Assembly: GCA_014773175.1 (NCBI GenBank)
Contig: VXCM01000738.1
Location: 161,452-225,451 of the forward strand
Length of the DNA: 64,000 nt
From: Lucifuga dentata
Lineage: Eukaryota > Chordata > Actinopteri > Ophidiiformes > Bythitidae
Direction of reading: 5' to 3'
Under the pieces are notes generated by a model, which was not told where the DNA came from, did not search any database, and worked only from the letters and a program-made list of their open reading frames with translations. Positions 33,400 through 44,945 of the stretch are shown one piece after another. The stretch's first letter is position 1. Each line of letters opens with the position of its first letter. Position numbers and translations under genes: made by a program.

Positions 33400-36300
33400 T
33401 CAGCTTTTGTTCTGTGAGCGATTCTTTGTCCACTCTGTGCTTATTGTGTGAAATGTTTTGTTTCAGAGGCAAAGCAAAAGACGAATGAAGGAACTTGCCT
33501 GTGGGGTCCTACAGGCAAGGGCCTGCAAGGGCCCCCAAAACACCCAAGTAAAAGAGCTATAAAATGATGTTTTCAGTTAAAGTTATGTTCCTAAAGCTTC
33601 ATTACTCTCAGACTGTTTGTTTTGTTTCTGTAACTGAATTGCCCCTTAGTTCAGGTATCAGTGGACTATACTAGCTTGCTGTGCACCTGTGAGGATCAAT
33701 TCAAGGGAATCCTATCCCACAGCTGATAGCAGTGCTTCTTATAACAAAAATGAAACACATTTATCCAGCCGAAGCAAGAAAAAAAAAAAAACGAAGAAAA
33801 CGAGAAGCAAATTGCTAAACTCCTGGAGGGAAAATCTTTTTTCTCTACGGTTGACTCTGCAGCAAACAGAACACAAATGGAACAGCTTTGTGCAGCAATG
33901 TTATCCTGGAAAGTGATGATGACAATGGCAACGCATCTTGCCCTTGTGATAATAGCGATGGTGACAAAGTGTGTTTACTCTTCAAGTGCAACATTCTCTT
34001 CTCACATTAAGAACACAAAACACAGACCAGAGATGACACTACTTTCAACAAAACCAAGGCCACTGAGCATTTTGTATAAATAATATTTTTTTCAAGCAAA
34101 GTTCAGTGACAGATCATAAACTTGGCATGTCTGGTTTCATTATGCTACCGAGTACAAATCTCCTTACAGATTAAATTCTATTTATCTTATAAACCTTCTC
34201 AGCAGATCATTCAGCAGCTGAGCTCTTTGTAAAAAGATGTGACGCAAGTAGGTCTGATTGTTCAAACAAACTGGGCTAGAAAACGGTGAGAAGAGAGGGA
34301 AAAGGTTGCAGATAGAGATGCAGACGTTAATTTAATGTGGCAAAGGAATCTAAATGCAAAATGAAAGAAATAAATGCAAATCTGCAGTTGTTATCTTAAC
34401 CGATCGTGATAGCTGTAATGATGTATAATTCAGGCTCAACTGAGTTTCTGATTTCAAAAAGAAATGCATGCATTACATGTGCTACCATTCTTAAATATGC
34501 CTCATCCAAAGCCCAACACTCCATTGACTTTGCTTTTTTTTTTTTTTTTTTTTTTTTTTTTGCCAATGTAAATCCAAACTTTTACCATCATTACCTTGAA
34601 ATCAGATGTGTGGAAACTTTTTTAGCATTCAAATTCTTTCTACAGCAGCATTTTGGATGACATTTTCCACTGGATCTTAGTCCAGAATTGATTGAAATTA
34701 TTTCAAAACTGCGGAATCTGCATCATTTTAGCTACATATTGGTGTGATGCAATGCAGATAACATCAGAGTTTAATGGCTTGTGAGCCAGAAGGCAGCTTC
34801 TTAACACAGGAAATGATTTATTTCCTCATGAAAAATAAACTAAACTAGTGGAACATAGAAGGAGCACAGATAGCACAGATAAGAATTCAAACAACAAGAC
34901 ATTTGTAAAACAAAGGCACATGGGAAAACTTAACACAGGAAACAATTTCCTAATGTTTTGACATCCTGCTCCAGAGCATGCTGGAGGAGTTGTCCCCTTG
35001 CCTGACCTGGTACATCCTGGGATGCTACAGCATATTTTAATTTGCCAGATACAGATCAGTATCTGAATCTAAGCTACATTGCATCTATTGATAGTCCATC
35101 ATAGGATACAAATGACTGAATTTTTTCATGAAGATTGGTTCCTAGTCTTTATAAATAAGCAAAAGTGTTGCAAAAAAGTCCTATTTTGCAATGTTAAAAA
35201 TGTGGGGAAAAAATCCCCCAAAAACATCCTGAATGGTGGATGGATCCTGATCCAGATCTGCCTCAAAAATCTAATCAACTCTTCCTTGGTTCAAGTCCTA
35301 CCTATCAACAAAATTTCATCAAAATCTGATTTAAAGATATTTTACGGACAAACAGACAAGTACCGGTGAAACCATAATTCACATTTGGCAAAGAAAATGC
35401 TCCAGTGACAAAGACCAAGCTGGAGTATTGCTAATAAGAAAACAAAAGTACCATATAAGGTTATTAGAATCAGCTTGCTTTGTATCGGCAATAACCAAAC
35501 TCTTCCTGTTTCACACAGTTGGAAGTGGATACACGCAAGGTGATAAGAATGAATCTATGGGAGGTAAAATGAGAGAGAGAGAGAGAGAGAGATCATAACC
35601 AAGCCTCCCAAATCTCTAATTAAATCTTTAGCCTGGGATTAGGGAAGACATTAGTTCTCTTTTATATCTTTCCTCAGAGAATGTCAAGTCACGTCCTAAC
35701 CTTTAAATTGAGAGGATTGCACATAAATGATTCAGGTGAATTTAGAGGATGGAAAGACTTGCATAGGATGCATCAGGCAGAACAGTATAGGCCCTATTCC
35801 CCTTTAGCCTGACTGCACTTATGTAGACATCCATCATCCAAGACAGCCTTATGTCATTTTAATCAAACAATTAAAAAAAAACAAAAAAAACAATTAAATT
35901 AATAAATGAACAGATTTTCTAATCAGGCTTGGAGCGTTCACATCAGAGAGAGCTCTCACATTGCCTAAAATAGGTCGCAAAGAGGCAAAGGAACCTTTTA
36001 CAAGACCTCTAAAGAAAGCGAACTTGACTCAAAATAAATCATTTACCTGATCAGACCATTTTCTCACTAAGTTAAGGTTTCATTACATTAGGTTGACCTC
36101 TGTCCCACATTCCTCATATCACCAAATAAGTGAATAAAAAGTAACCACAGAACTTTATTTCACGAACCATCATACTCAGTTTCATGTTTTAATGCATAAG
36201 CAGAGAGCCTCACAGTACTATTCACTGATTGCATTAAATGGATGCAAGGATATCTGATTTGCAGTTCAGGTTTCTAAGGCTACGGTCACACTAGGAACAC

Positions 36301-36470
36301 ACAATGCGGATTTCATTGGCTGGATTGGATTGACCGGTTAAAAGCCTCCATATGTTCAGCAAAGCGCCTCCATGCAGAGCAGCTAATGCTGTCAAACTTC
36401 TTCAACTTTACAAGAGAAATGTCAGGATCACTGCACATTTCTTTTTCATTTTTTGCTGCCCTGCTTATAT
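33400..36470. other. intergenic/intronic sequence, no gene seen
   Basis: Includes poly-T at 34534-34561 and a (GA)11 run at 35571-35592. The phrase 'aaggctacggtcacacta' at 36278 resembles a MITE end but no partner was found. Open frames have no domain. Confidence 0.45.
35200..35375 (+). repeat. RTE-like LINE tail relic
   Basis: Has 'gatcctgatccagatctgcc', 'aaaatttcatcaaaatctg' and 'acggacaaacagacaagta', the typical order of this teleost tail. Confidence 0.6.
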
Positions 36471-36474
36471 AGTT

Positions 36475-36528
36475 CAACACACACACACACACGCATGCAC
36501 ACGCACGCACGCACACACGCACGCACGN

Positions 36529-36563
<35 letters not shown>
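36475..36563. repeat. (CA)n/(CG)-interrupted microsatellite with N join
   Basis: CA repeat with 'acgcacgcac' interruptions and a single N at 36528 separating two runs. True length is unknown. Confidence 0.9.
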
Positions 36564-36566
<3 letters not shown>

Positions 36567-36690
36567 TTTACCTCTAAATACAGTCTACACTCCCAAACTC
36601 ATAGTGTCTCTTTAATTGCATCAGAATTATTTCCTGATGCCTAACAATGTGTAGGGCACAATTTATTGAACATATGTAATTCGGTGCATA

Positions 36691-36695
36691 TCTAC

Positions 36696-36743
<48 letters not shown>

Positions 36744-36744
36744 A

Positions 36745-36791
<47 letters not shown>

Positions 36792-36826
36792 CTTTATTAA
36801 TCCCCTAGGAGAAATTTCAGACACTT
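36691..36826 (-). repeat. (TATC)n, (GA)n and retroelement tail
   Basis: A (CTAT)n array to about 36741 is followed by a (GA)n run to 36789 and then 'gctttattaatcccctagga'. Read on the minus strand this is a retroelement 3' end followed by microsatellites, a common teleost arrangement. Confidence 0.65.
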
Positions 36827-36839
36827 TTATACACTTATA

Positions 36840-37392
36840 TACACTACTGCTCAAAAGTTTGGAATCACTTGTCATCTAAGTAATTCTTGCTATTTTATTC
36901 AATAACAGTGTGTTTTTTAATTATATGAAACAGACACCAAATGTATTTTAAGATGTTTTATTTAGTATTTCAAATATTTGGGGGATTTTTTTTAAATGAT
37001 AAATAACACTATTTTAGTGATTTCCCATCAAAGTATCCACTCTGAGTATCCAATCTGCTTTGTAAATATGAGGCATCAGTTTCTAGAGCATCAGAGAATA
37101 ATCTAAAATTTCCTAATAATCTCTGGAACCACTTACAGCTTCTCTACATGAGTTCTGGAATGATCTACAACTCGTAATGATTCTGGATGATTGTAAAATG
37201 TCTTTTTTTTTTTTTTTTTTTTTTTTTTTACAGCTTTTTGCAAATTATTTTAAACCTATGTAGGTGCATAATACTAAGACATAATAGAATCATTTTATAC
37301 ATACATATGAAACAAGACTAGTTTTACATTATTGGAAACATTGATTCTCTGTGAAAATCACTAGTGTTTCCAAACTTTTGACTAGTAGTGTA
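36840..37392. mobile_element. Tc1-type MITE with TA target duplication
   Basis: Inverted ends 'tacactactgctcaaaagtt' and (reversed) 'tacactactagtcaaaagtt' continue into 'tggaa.cact'. TA precedes (36838-36839) and follows (37393-37394) the element. The 553 bp body has no transposase; it includes a poly-T tract at about 37203-37229. The 'CACTAC..(G/C)TCAAAAGTTT' terminus is a known Tc1/mariner signature in fishes. Confidence 0.88.
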
Positions 37393-37399
37393 TATATTT

Positions 37400-38620
37400 C
37401 TCCCTCTACATTACAAGAAACCATTTTGATGCAGCAACCTTTGCATTTACACCCTGTTGCTTAATGAGAGCAGCATCCGTTAACACCGCAAACATGTTCC
37501 TCCTCAATAAGTCATTCGAGCAAATCATGACTTCCATTTCCCAAAATATATTGTCAAAGCAGTTGAGAGAAGCTAAGACATAGCAGGAGGTAATATCCAT
37601 CAGCGCGGAACAGTGGCGCGAAGGGTCAGCGCCAAGGACAAATTCAGCAAAGCATGAAATTGCAGGGAAACGTGGCTAAATTAAAAATGTCCATTGTGGA
37701 ATTGATTGGTTAAATAAGCTGTAGTCCTTTTTATTAACTGTGAGATTATGGAGTGGTGCATTAATTTTGACATTTAATCTTGCTAGAAATTAAGCTTTCG
37801 ATGCAGGCATTAACAGAATAACATGGTACGTCAAGTAAATACAATACACAAAGTATTATAACATTGAATCTTTCCCCCATCACATATTTCCTTTTCGACA
37901 CTTCATTACAGCTCTTAAACTCGTACAGCTAGACGTTCAACTCGAAGCTAATTAAAGGATTTCAGTCTCCTTACTCCTATGCCAAATCTACAATCTTAAG
38001 CCTGTCCATTCTGAGAGGCTGTCTATTGATCACTTCTCTCTTTGGTGAGTGTGGAGCTGTGCTGTCGATGCAATCAGTTCTGATATAATGGGCCTATGCG
38101 TTTAATTGGGCTTGGCCTTAGTGTCCCTCTCTATTGATTGAAATCTCTGTGCTAAACCCCTAATCAAGTTCCAAGATCAGTCCCTCCATCGCTTTCTCAC
38201 AAAACCATAGGAGAGAGGAAAAAAAACTGTCCTGCAATGGTGGAGTTTTATGGTCCTTAAAGGGCACCTTATTGCTTGGCCCTTGGAAGATTATATATGT
38301 CATAAAACATGATTGATATGACACACAACTCCATTGTTACGCTTTGCATATTGACAACTTTGCTCCTTAAACAACATAAATATGGTATGACAACATAAAA
38401 CATTTGTTTAAGCACATTTCCAAGCACTTCCTGTCTGTCTCTCCTCCTTTTCAAAGAGAATTAATACTAAAAGGAAATTCCCACAACCATATATGGTTGG
38501 AAAGCTCTTTTCATTGGATATAAACCCAGTGGGTTTTACATGCAGCAGCTTTTAACTTGATGACTCTAGCCGCCAATCAAACGCATCTGTGGCTATTCTC
38601 TTGATCAAGCATAAAGGGAG
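37400..38620. other. unique sequence, possible conserved non-coding island
   Basis: No gene or repeat seen. The part at 37960-38180 is repeat-free and includes 'gcgtttaattgggcttgg' and 'ccctaatcaag', homeodomain-type motifs; see findings. Confidence 0.4.
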
Positions 38621-38624
38621 CTTA

Positions 38625-39188
38625 TGCTACGTTCGACAGACCTCAGAAGTAGGATTTTTCCCAGTCGGAAGCTCCAACTTCTGACCTCATACCCTTTCAG
38701 CCAAATTTAAACAAAAAAACAAAAAAGCTGAACGCCAATAAATACTGTAAGATTAAATAAACTTAATAATAAATGATAACTAAAGTAAAGTTAGATTACA
38801 GGACTGATTGGTTGTGTTGTTTTATAATGATATTAATCACAGTATTAAACATTTGTGCAGAAGTAATATTCTGAAATTGTTTACACTTACGTATCAATGG
38901 CAAACAGTTACTACACACTATAGCTAGTTAACTTGGTGATATATTTCAACCTTTTTATTTCAATGTCACACAAGAAAATATACTTTATTCACCTTTTAGC
39001 TGATCATTTCATAAAGCTCACCTCCATGGGCGCTGCCATGTTGAGTGACATCATACTCGGTAAGTCGGGGTAGATAACTTTGGTCCGAGTTTTCCCAGTT
39101 AGAGCTCCGACTTCAAAAACCGTTCCAATGCATTTTTCCAAGTAGGAAGTTGGAAAAATCTGAGTTCCGAGGTCTGTTGAACGCAGCA
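38625..39188. mobile_element. MITE with TTA target duplication (Harbinger-like)
   Basis: Left end 'tgctacgttcgacagacctc' and reverse complement of the right end 'tgctgcgttcaacagacctc' are inverted repeats that continue through 'tttttcc' and a 'cggag.tc' block for over 60 bases. TTA flanks both sides (38622-38624, 39189-39191). A 3 bp TTA/TAA duplication is the hallmark of PIF/Harbinger insertion. 564 bp, no coding part. Confidence 0.8.
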
Positions 39189-39215
39189 TTACTATGCTAT
39201 TTTGGGCTCTAGAAA

Positions 39216-39322
39216 TACACTATATGGCCAAAAGTATGTGGACACCTGACCATCAAACCTATATGAGCTTGTTGGACATCCCATTCCAAAATCCTGGGCA
39301 TTAATATGGAGTTGCTCTGGGA
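39216..39322 (-). mobile_element. terminus of a Tc1-like transposon
   Basis: Begins 'tacactatatggccaaaagt', followed by 'atgtggacacctgacc', and reaches 'gggcattaatatggagttg'. This is the reversed 3' end of a widespread teleost Tc1-like element, truncated just before its transposase would begin. It lies 28 bases after the Harbinger-like MITE. Confidence 0.82.
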
Positions 39323-39329
39323 TTGAGTT

Positions 39330-42120
39330 AGACTAAGAATTCATGAGCCTTTCATGGTTGTTTTCAAAAAACCATACTGTATTTTTCTCTGAGGAAGGCG
39401 TCATTCTCCAGCGAAGAAAGAAACGCAAATAGAGCATAATTGCTTTCAGGTGCATAAGCTAATAACGTGCACTTAAACAAAAAAGAAAGGTAGCTTGTTT
39501 GGCTTGGAAAACAATTAAGGTCCTGTTCATATACAGGAAACATCCTTCCTCTTTGGAGAAAATGTATCTATTTTTCATTAAGTACAGGCTTTCGCTAGAG
39601 TACAACATGTACACTCATTACTCTGTAGAAGCTCTTTTTGTAGTTGCTTGGAATAATGAAACATTTTATTGGCCTTTGCAAATCACAGTGAAATATGTTT
39701 AAATGTGCCGTTCGCTCACTGTGTTTGCGTTGAATAAACTGTGGTGCCAGAAACCATGAGGGCAAAACACGAAGTGAGATGTAACCTCAGAGTAAACAGG
39801 CATAAATGGAGGAACGGAGGAAAAACAAAGATTTTATTTTTTTTATATTTTATGAATTTATACAGTTACTTTTCATAACCAGAGAAGAGAATTCAGCTGA
39901 TAGCTAGAGCTCATGTGCGTGCTGCAATGCCTCAGTCCGTCTTCATATTGGCTTCATATAGCAATGATGCAATGAGTAAATCACAGTTTCTGCCGGTATG
40001 TCTGTTTTTATAACATTTATCTTCCATCTGCTACCCTATATGTCGCCAAGACCCATTTTAAAATTGAGTAACAAAATCAATACTTCAATAAATCAAGAGA
40101 TATTGCCTGGTGCACCTGGTGATTTTTTTTCTTTCAGGCCAGCACTTACTGGATTGTCACACACTCCCAGGATGTGCTGCAGATTCATTTCTTATCGCGT
40201 CTGCATCTCAAAAATCTATCGAGGTCAGCATTCTTTGCTTCATTACCTATGTTGATCCCTTTTCTTCATATAAATTGATTTGGGAAAGTTTTGTGACTTG
40301 TCAAACTTGCAAAATATTTTGTGATCTGCAACGACCAAAAAGCTGAAGTACTGATTGGGGATTTGGGGCTAAAAGCAATACAATTTCATTTAATTTTATC
40401 CCTGCACAGAGCATATTACTGCCTAGAGAAATTAAGTCTCAGCATCAGCTCACTTGTATTATGCATAAAGGCAAAAGGACCAAGAAAGCAAAAAAAAAAT
40501 TGGAAATTGTGTGGGGTGCAGAAAATGCAGGAAGATGTCAACTTTAATCTAAGTGGGAGAGATATAACTTTGAAGTCGCTGTTGAACTTTTTAGAGGAAC
40601 TTATTTCACAGGATAGAATTCTCAGATATTTGCCTGCGAGTTCCTGCCAAATTCAATAGAAGCTTCAAGGATAATAAGCAGGGCCTATAATGAACTTTGC
40701 ACAACATATTTTTAATAGGACAGAATAGAGGGATTCATATTTGTCTGAAACATATCAGCACGGTACAGGATTGTGCTTTTGGTTTACTGATGAAGACTAA
40801 AAACACATCAGTTAATCATTCAGCCTTTTACCTTTTGGCTGAAGTCCAGACAAAAGACCAAGAACGGGCTTCATAACGTTTAGCACTAAACTTAACGTGT
40901 CAATAATGGCAAATATTGTCAATCATGTTTCCTTATTGATAAATGCCTATTATCCAGCATCTTTTAGCGTTTGCCTTGAAAGAGGCATTGCTGATTTGCA
41001 TATCAAGGAAGGAATTCATAAAACTGTCACGCAAAAATTAAGACTTTTTCTTTTTTTTTACTCTAATAGCTCTAATAGTGTATTTCAGCAGTATGAAATA
41101 TGGGCGATATTTGAACTCCATTTGGGTGAAATGTGTTACTGATCAATAAATTTGATATTTAAGCCCACTCAATTGATTGGTCAGTTTATTTAAATGGAAA
41201 GTTAGAATCTGATGATACACATATTCTTAAATGATACACATATTCTTCTGCTCTCTGCCCCCCCATTCCTTTAAAGACACACACACACATACACACCACC
41301 CTCCACCCCTGTATCTGGATGTAGACATTGTGTTCTGCACCTCCTCTCTTAAAATGCAGAGTCTGAAGCAGAACATTTTAGGTAGATTTTGTTTTGACAC
41401 CAGAGGAAACGGCGTGGCTCTTAAATAGAAAGCAGGTCATTAACATTTCTGTTTTCATTGGCTTTTACTTGGATACACCTCACAACATTTTGCTAATGGG
41501 ACAATGCTGTGGTAATTAACATAAGGGAAGCTTTACGAATGAAGTTCCATATCGGGGCGCTTGTTTAGCATAATGCTGTGTATTTACCTTGATTTTTTAA
41601 ATAAATTACTCCCAGTGTCTTGATGTGTTCTTTAACATACTTTTACAGGCACACTTTCATATAATTGGCTTTGACTGTTTTATCTTTGTTGTATCTGCAT
41701 TGTTTTTTGTGCTCTAATTATGTTTAACCAGTGACATTTTTATGGTTGTGGTTTAAGAGTTATCAAGATGAGACTCAACTTCAGCTTCTTCAACTTCAAA
41801 CCTTTGTTGTCCCACAAGGGGACATTTGTTTTGCAGCAGGGCAACAGTACAGCATATCAAATAGTAACACAATAAATAAGTAAAACACAATAAAATACAA
41901 TACAATGACAACTAGTAAAATTGATCCAAATCTGTCACATTATTTACTATCTTTATTTATTGACTAACACTGTTATGAAGCACTACTGATGTAAATATTG
42001 AATTACTCATTACTATAAAGGTCTTTAAGCTTTTTTTCTAGATAGATTGTTTTTGTAGTTCTTTTTCTATGTCAACACTTTGGTATTGTTGTGCTAATAT
42101 ATTGAAACATTCACTCTATA
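39330..42120. other. intergenic/intronic sequence, possible conserved islands
   Basis: No gene seen. Repeat-free islands at 40870-41140 (with the POU octamer 'atttgcat' near 41000) and 41460-41600 ('gtggtaattaacataaggg') are candidate regulatory elements. A 17 bp direct repeat 'atgatacacatattctt' occurs twice at 41212-41247. Confidence 0.4.
41797..41930 (-). repeat. retroelement-tail type repeat
   Basis: 'cctttgttgtcccacaaggg' and 'gacatttgttttgcagca' followed by AATAA-rich sequence. This is the reverse of a common teleost retroelement 3' end, related in layout to 16268 and 36790. Confidence 0.5.
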
Positions 42121-42124
42121 TCCC

Positions 42125-42651
42125 TTAAAGGACCATACCGGCAACCATGCATGTTTGAGCCAAATATACACAACCTGCATACGTTACGTCACCTACAACA
42201 AATTTCCAAAACATAAAACTGTATTTTAGTTTTCCTGCTATTCTTTCAAATCCCCTAATCTTTCAAAAAGCAAATCCTCACTTGATACACCCACCTGAAA
42301 ATTCAACATTTTGCCTTCTAACACTTAAGCATGATTGTAAAAAGGATGGTCACTTGAATTTCTTGGTAAAAGCTGTCTTTTCCTGTGACTATGGTGGAGA
42401 CATACATCGTCTTCCATGCAGCTCTGTGTTGGATCGGTTAAATAAAGTTACTTCAACAAAAAAAGCTAATAGACATGTAGTTTGCTGTAATGGATTACGT
42501 ATCTCATGTGTGTTTCAAGTCTCTACAAATTGATTTGAATAACATGCTGGAATGAACTGAAACCAATGGCGGTCTGGAAGGTAGAAAAAAAAATGAGAAA
42601 TTTGTCAGTAACTTCAGATTAACATGCATGATTGCAAGTGTGGTTCATTAA
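42125..42651 (+). mobile_element. TTAA-ended MITE, subfamily B (copy 10)
   Basis: Starts TTAAAGGACCATACCGGCAA. The body carries all subfamily B blocks including 'tcctgtgactatggtgga', 'gttaaataaagttacttc' and 'accaatggcggtctggaagg'. The 3' end is worn (TGGTTCATTAA) and about 40 bases are missing after 'ggaaggtag'. Confidence 0.85.
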
Positions 42652-42654
42652 TTT

Positions 42655-43500
42655 TAAAAGAACTTCTCAACCACACACACACACAGAGACACACTTAATG
42701 CAGGTACTTGCCCTCTGCAGACGTACCCTTACACAAAGTGTGCCAAGTTGAACATGTCGATCTGCCAGGAGCGTGACCAAATGTTCCTTAAATTGTTGCA
42801 GCCTGGATCAAAGATGCTGGTCAGATTACTCACCTCTTTGCTGGCTCACATCGTGGCCTCCGGGCTCCTGAACCTCAGTCTGACCTGTGTCCTTAATAGA
42901 TAATGTGGACTGCTTTCCAATTCGGTAAGCAGAATTTACTGATACTATGAGACGCGAGGTAAAAATATCATCCCCTGCTGTACTGTTGAGGAGAAATCTT
43001 GAGTGAACGCTTTGGCATTCCTGGAGTGTGAGATATTGACTTTGCAGTTCTAAAATGCCAGACAGGAGCCACGATTCAAAGGACTTATCAAAGAAAAAAG
43101 GCTTCACATAGATCTCCCGTAGACCTCTGATCCTTACATGCACATTTTTTCATCTCTTAAATTGAGTTCAGACGACATGATTTCAGCCCTGATTTTCCAC
43201 TCGCTGAAAGTTTTTCAATACTGCAGACCGAAGCCCCAGATCAGAGGTGAATTGGTGCTTGCTGCTGTGATCATCACTGTGTATGAACCGAGGATGTGAT
43301 CTGAGAGACTCGCTGATGTGTCACAGATGCCCAAGAGATATCTAAAGGCAAAGCTCTGGAGCAGTAGAGAGTCCAAATCCTCTGTTGTGATGTGTGTTGG
43401 GACTGAAATGACAGCAGGGAAAGCTACAGCCAATCATATGGGGCAAAGGGGAAACAAGACACCTGTACACAGAAATGTAAGTACATATTATCAGATGTGT
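42655..43500. other. unique sequence, no gene seen
   Basis: Less AT-rich than its surroundings. Open frames of 61-105 codons on both strands show no domain I recognise. Confidence 0.4.
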
Positions 43501-43506
43501 TAAATA

Positions 43507-44094
43507 TTGAAGGATCACACTGGCGATCGTGCATGTTTGAGCCCAATATATACAATCCCATTACATGTTATGTTACTGACAACCATTTACCAAAATACAC
43601 TACTTTAATGGTAAATTTCAGCATTTTTTCCCCACCTTCCTGCCTTCTGCCATTTGTTTCAGTTGAGTTCAGAAATTAAAGTCAACTTGTACAGGCTTGA
43701 AACACGCTTGAGATACATAATTCATCACAGTGAACAAGACGTCCATTAGGTTTTTTTTGTCAGGGTAACTTTATTTAACCAATCCAAAATGGAGCTGCAT
43801 GGAAGACAATGTATTTTCAGCCAGGAAATGTAATCCCAGGAGAAGACAGCTTTTACCAATAATTAAAATGGCTGTGCCTTCTACAATCGTGCACAAGTGT
43901 TAGCAGGTGAAACGCTGGATTTTAAGGTGGATGTATCACCTGAACATTTGATTTTGAAAGATTTGGGAATTTGGAAAAAATAACAGGAAAACTAAAAAAC
44001 AGTTTAAAATTTTGGAAATTGTCAGTAATGTAACATGGTTGCAAGTTGTGTGTGTGTTGGGTTCAAACATGCCTGATCGCTGGTATGGTTCTAG
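43507..44094 (-). mobile_element. TTAA-ended MITE, subfamily B (copy 11)
   Basis: Starts TTGAAGGATCACACTGGCGA, ends 'gctggtatggttctag'. It is full length (588 bp) with point changes in both TTAA ends, so it is an older copy. Confidence 0.85.
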
Positions 44095-44099
44095 TTTTC

Positions 44100-44940
44100 A
44101 TGATTAATACAAAATCATCCAATCCCCTATATGCATGCCCTCTTCTGCATTTTGGCTCAGCCAGCTCCTTTACTTCTGGTGATGGTTTTCTCCATGTTAC
44201 AAACCTGCGTAACAGATTTCTCATGGTATTTATCACTTGTTCGCTTCAGGATTTGCCCCGAATGACCATCAATGACTTTAGGTATTCTTCTGTCATCGTC
44301 CCATACCTCTGCAACTAAAAAGGAAAAGGGCTTCAAACTTTATGTTTCAAACTACATCCATAATTACGATGTAAGTTCTGTTAGCATTGTATGCTAACTA
44401 AAGTTAACATTGTGGTGTGTCACTTAAATCAATTTGTCACAAATCTCTTAACGATAACTTGAGTCTCAATTTCTAACAAGGATTCAGGGAGCAGAGAGGT
44501 GAGCGTTAGGGCTGAGTGTTACAGGTCTATGAGGAAAAGCCAAAAGCCTCACAGCTTGAGCGTAAAGGAAAGTTATCCTGCAGGTTCAGAGCAGGCTGGT
44601 TCCAGATTTGTAAGCAACATCAATGGACCTGAAGCATAAGACAGGTTCCTGTTCATCAAATCAAGTTTCTGTGAATGATCAAATGTTATCTCTTAAAATA
44701 CATTTTGTTGGAAATTCCATAAAGAAAAAACAAATAACTTTAAACAAGTAAAAAGCTGCATGCTGCAATAATGCAGATTTGCTCCTTCAGTTCTGAGCTA
44801 TAATTTCCCCTGCGCTATAATTTCCCCTGTGTTTCTCTCTTTTTTTTAAACTAAGTGATTTTCAATAATAACATAACCTGGCTAAATTTTTAGTCTTTAA
44901 ACATTATTTAGTGCATATCATCTCTCTTATATCATCTCTT
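44100..44940. other. unique sequence next to the SWIM-YqaJ remnant
   Basis: No domain seen. It could contain the 5' part and left end of the composite transposon, but I found no inverted-repeat partner in 49950-50450. Confidence 0.4.
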
Positions 44941-44945
44941 TTTGC

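Noticed and set aside
36278..36330. 'ggctacggtcacacta' as a hAT-like terminus
   Set aside because: No partner end within several kilobases, so not listed as an element.
40321..40659. 112-codon plus-strand open frame
   Set aside because: AT-rich lysine/leucine composition typical of chance frames; no domain.
42282..42533. 83-codon open frame
   Set aside because: It lies inside MITE copy 10 and is not conserved in other copies.
44046..44318. 90-codon frame as a 5' exon of the SWIM-YqaJ gene
   Set aside because: No resemblance to the N-terminal part of such proteins, and its start is in MITE copy 11.
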